Below, one piece after another: positions 6,208 to 7,130 of a stretch of DNA of 7,130 nt; position 1 is the first letter of the stretch, and each line of letters opens with the position of its first letter. The translations under genes were made by a program, and so were the position numbers. The notes beneath the pieces are model-generated. The model saw only the letters and a list, made by a program, of their open reading frames with translations, was not told the DNA's origin and did not search any database. The stretch is from contig CAIVHI010000359.1 of NCBI GenBank assembly GCA_903905685.1, positions 1 through 7,130 of the forward strand, in the 5' to 3' direction. Source of the stretch: an uncultured Bacteroidota bacterium. Lineage in GTDB: Bacteria > Bacteroidota > Bacteroidia > Chitinophagales > Chitinophagaceae.

Positions 6208-6535
6208 AATAAATATTTATTTTGGCCCGTCCGGCTACCCCGACCGAAGCTATTTGGCTGCCGCTGGAGTCTGTGTGGCAGAGGCCGTTTAACCAATAGG
6301 CAATCAAAAAATGGTTTCCCCCAGCAATCGGTTAATTCGCCTTTATCCGGCAAATCTTCCAAATCCGCGATGAACAACCCGGTGACGTCGCCGTCTTTAA
6401 GCCATGATTGTTAGTCCGTTTTGGAGCATGTTTTGTGGCAGCGGGATTCGGGTAATGCTTGATTGTAAGCAAATAGTAGCCTATTTACTGCAAATCTGCC
6501 ACAAGCCTTACCTTGCAGCATCAACAACTACTCCG
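6208..6535. other. Intergenic region between divergent genes
   Basis: Beyond the promoter at 6176-6207 this 328-base stretch holds no supported gene. The minus-strand frame is open from about 6408 down into the cargo gene, and its first ~45 codons read like protein (DVTGLFIADLEDLPDKGEL and onward). It has no ATG start and no recognised homology, so it may be a decayed gene fragment or chance. I found no consensus promoter for the plus-strand gene at 6536; TACCTTGC at 6510-6517 is a poor match only. Confidence 0.4.
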
Positions 6536-7108
6536 ATGAAACTATATATGATATTGCTTGGCTGTCGTCCTGAAGGTCGCCACATTGAGCAGCATGACGT
6601 ATATTTTGATATCAGCGACGAGCTACCCCACTTGGTTCCGGCCATCAAAGCCTTCTGGCCCAACGGCGTTGTACATATAGATGCTTGGCGAACGGTCAGT
6701 AATGCCAATGGCAACAGTATCACGATTGTTGAACGGTCGAAAAACACTGCGCCAAATAATCTACGCCTGTTCTTCATCAACCTCGGCGGCTACAAAGTTG
6801 GCGAGTTCGAAGAGTATCACTATAAAATGGTAGTTGCCGCTGCCGACAAGGGTAAGGCCATTCAACTTGCCAAGCGTACCGCCTTTTACAAACATTATGG
6901 TTTTCCGGGGGCGTCATCGCACATAGACGATAAGTATGGCATAGATGTAGATGACGCTCACGACATTGAAGACATTTTGCCGACAGCCACCCGTGCGAAA
7001 TATGCCATTGTGGTAGAGCCTATCACCACCGAATTCGTGGAAGACGCCTTGCACATAGGCTACTTCAACCTTGCCAAGGTGGCCAAAGGCGATGTAAGCT
7101 CCAGTTGA
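6536..7108 (+). CDS. DUF1543 domain-containing protein with two domain copies
   Basis: A 190-residue, probably cytoplasmic protein with no signal peptide, matching the DUF1543 family, whose function is unknown. Two related copies are visible. Copy 1 spans about residues 2-53 (KLYMILLGCRPEGRHIEQHD, then VVHIDAW). Copy 2 spans about 77-135 (RLFFINLGGYKVGEFEEYHY, then SSHIDDKYG). L3, I6, L8, G9, G14, E18 and H20 recur at exactly +75 (L78, I81, L83, G84, G89, E93, H95), and HID recurs at 48-50 and 129-131. Conserved His, Glu and Asp could be a polar or metal-binding site, but this is speculation. The start at 6536 begins the first domain; the open frame runs back to 6404, but that part has no domain similarity. 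The gene is divergent from the T9SS cargo gene with 380 bp between them. Nothing resembling a terminator is seen in the 22 bases remaining after the stop. Confidence 0.9.
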   Translation: MKLYMILLGCRPEGRHIEQHDVYFDISDELPHLVPAIKAFWPNGVVHIDAWRTVSNANGNSITIVERSKNTAPNNLRLFFINLGGYKVGEFEEYHYKMVVAAADKGKAIQLAKRTAFYKHYGFPGASSHIDDKYGIDVDDAHDIEDILPTATRAKYAIVVEPITTEFVEDALHIGYFNLAKVAKGDVSSS

Positions 7109-7130
7109 TGCAAGTATATATTTTTTCAAA

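Noticed and set aside
6156..6377. Upstream extension of the T9SS cargo protein (74 extra residues)
   Set aside because: It would bury the signal peptide, begins at TTG, and lies upstream of the consensus promoter at 6176-6207.
6404..6535. Upstream extension of the DUF1543 protein (44 extra residues)
   Set aside because: The conserved domain begins at the ATG at 6536; the extension shows no similarity or signal peptide.
1..7130. Search for CRISPR arrays, insertion sequences, toxin-antitoxin pairs, phage or defence genes
   Set aside because: No regularly spaced repeats, transposase motifs, terminal inverted repeats, or small paired genes of that kind were seen on either strand.

Overview
The window looks like chromosomal DNA of a Bacteroidota species. 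Three things support this. There is a recognisable PorT, an outer-membrane part of the type IX secretion system (T9SS). There is a large exported protein ending in a T9SS C-terminal sorting domain. The best promoter has the phylum's TTTG / TAnnTTTG form, and the starts examined closely (2882, 6155, 1385) lack Shine-Dalgarno sequences. Protein similarity and the roughly 50% GC fit a Chitinophagales-like lineage, but this cannot be fixed from the sequence alone. The first ~250 bases are an exception: about 64% GC, carrying an unrelated open frame, and possibly not native to this locus.

Layout. 1-250: GC-rich segment of uncertain origin that runs into the 3' end of an acyl-CoA dehydrogenase gene (198-1385, minus). 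1446-1979 (minus): a small exported protein with a molybdopterin-oxidoreductase-like fold, 60 bp upstream of the dehydrogenase and possibly co-transcribed with it. 2220-2603 (plus): a VOC/glyoxalase-fold protein followed by a very clear hairpin terminator. 2604-2881: intergenic, with GC-rich hairpins ahead of porT. 2882-3595 (plus): porT. 3653-4141 (minus): a DUF302 protein, convergent with porT. 4281-4313: a perfect 15-bp hairpin terminator for the next minus-strand gene. 4338-6155 (minus): a ~605-residue secreted T9SS cargo protein with its own consensus promoter at 6176-6207. 6208-6535: intergenic. 6536-7108 (plus): a DUF1543 protein containing a visible internal duplication.

Functional links. 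The porT gene and the T9SS cargo are related in function: PorT is needed for the machinery that exports proteins carrying this sorting domain. They lie on opposite strands in separate transcription units. The other genes (fatty-acid or amino-acid acyl-CoA oxidation, a VOC protein, DUF302, DUF1543) look like independent housekeeping or accessory genes. I see no CRISPR array, insertion sequence, phage gene, rRNA or tRNA, and no set of genes that forms a clearly new multi-gene system. The points most worth a second look are the compositional break at the left edge, the Mo-ligand-less oxidoreductase fold, the DUF1543 tandem repeat, and the possible regulatory repeats ahead of the DUF302 gene.
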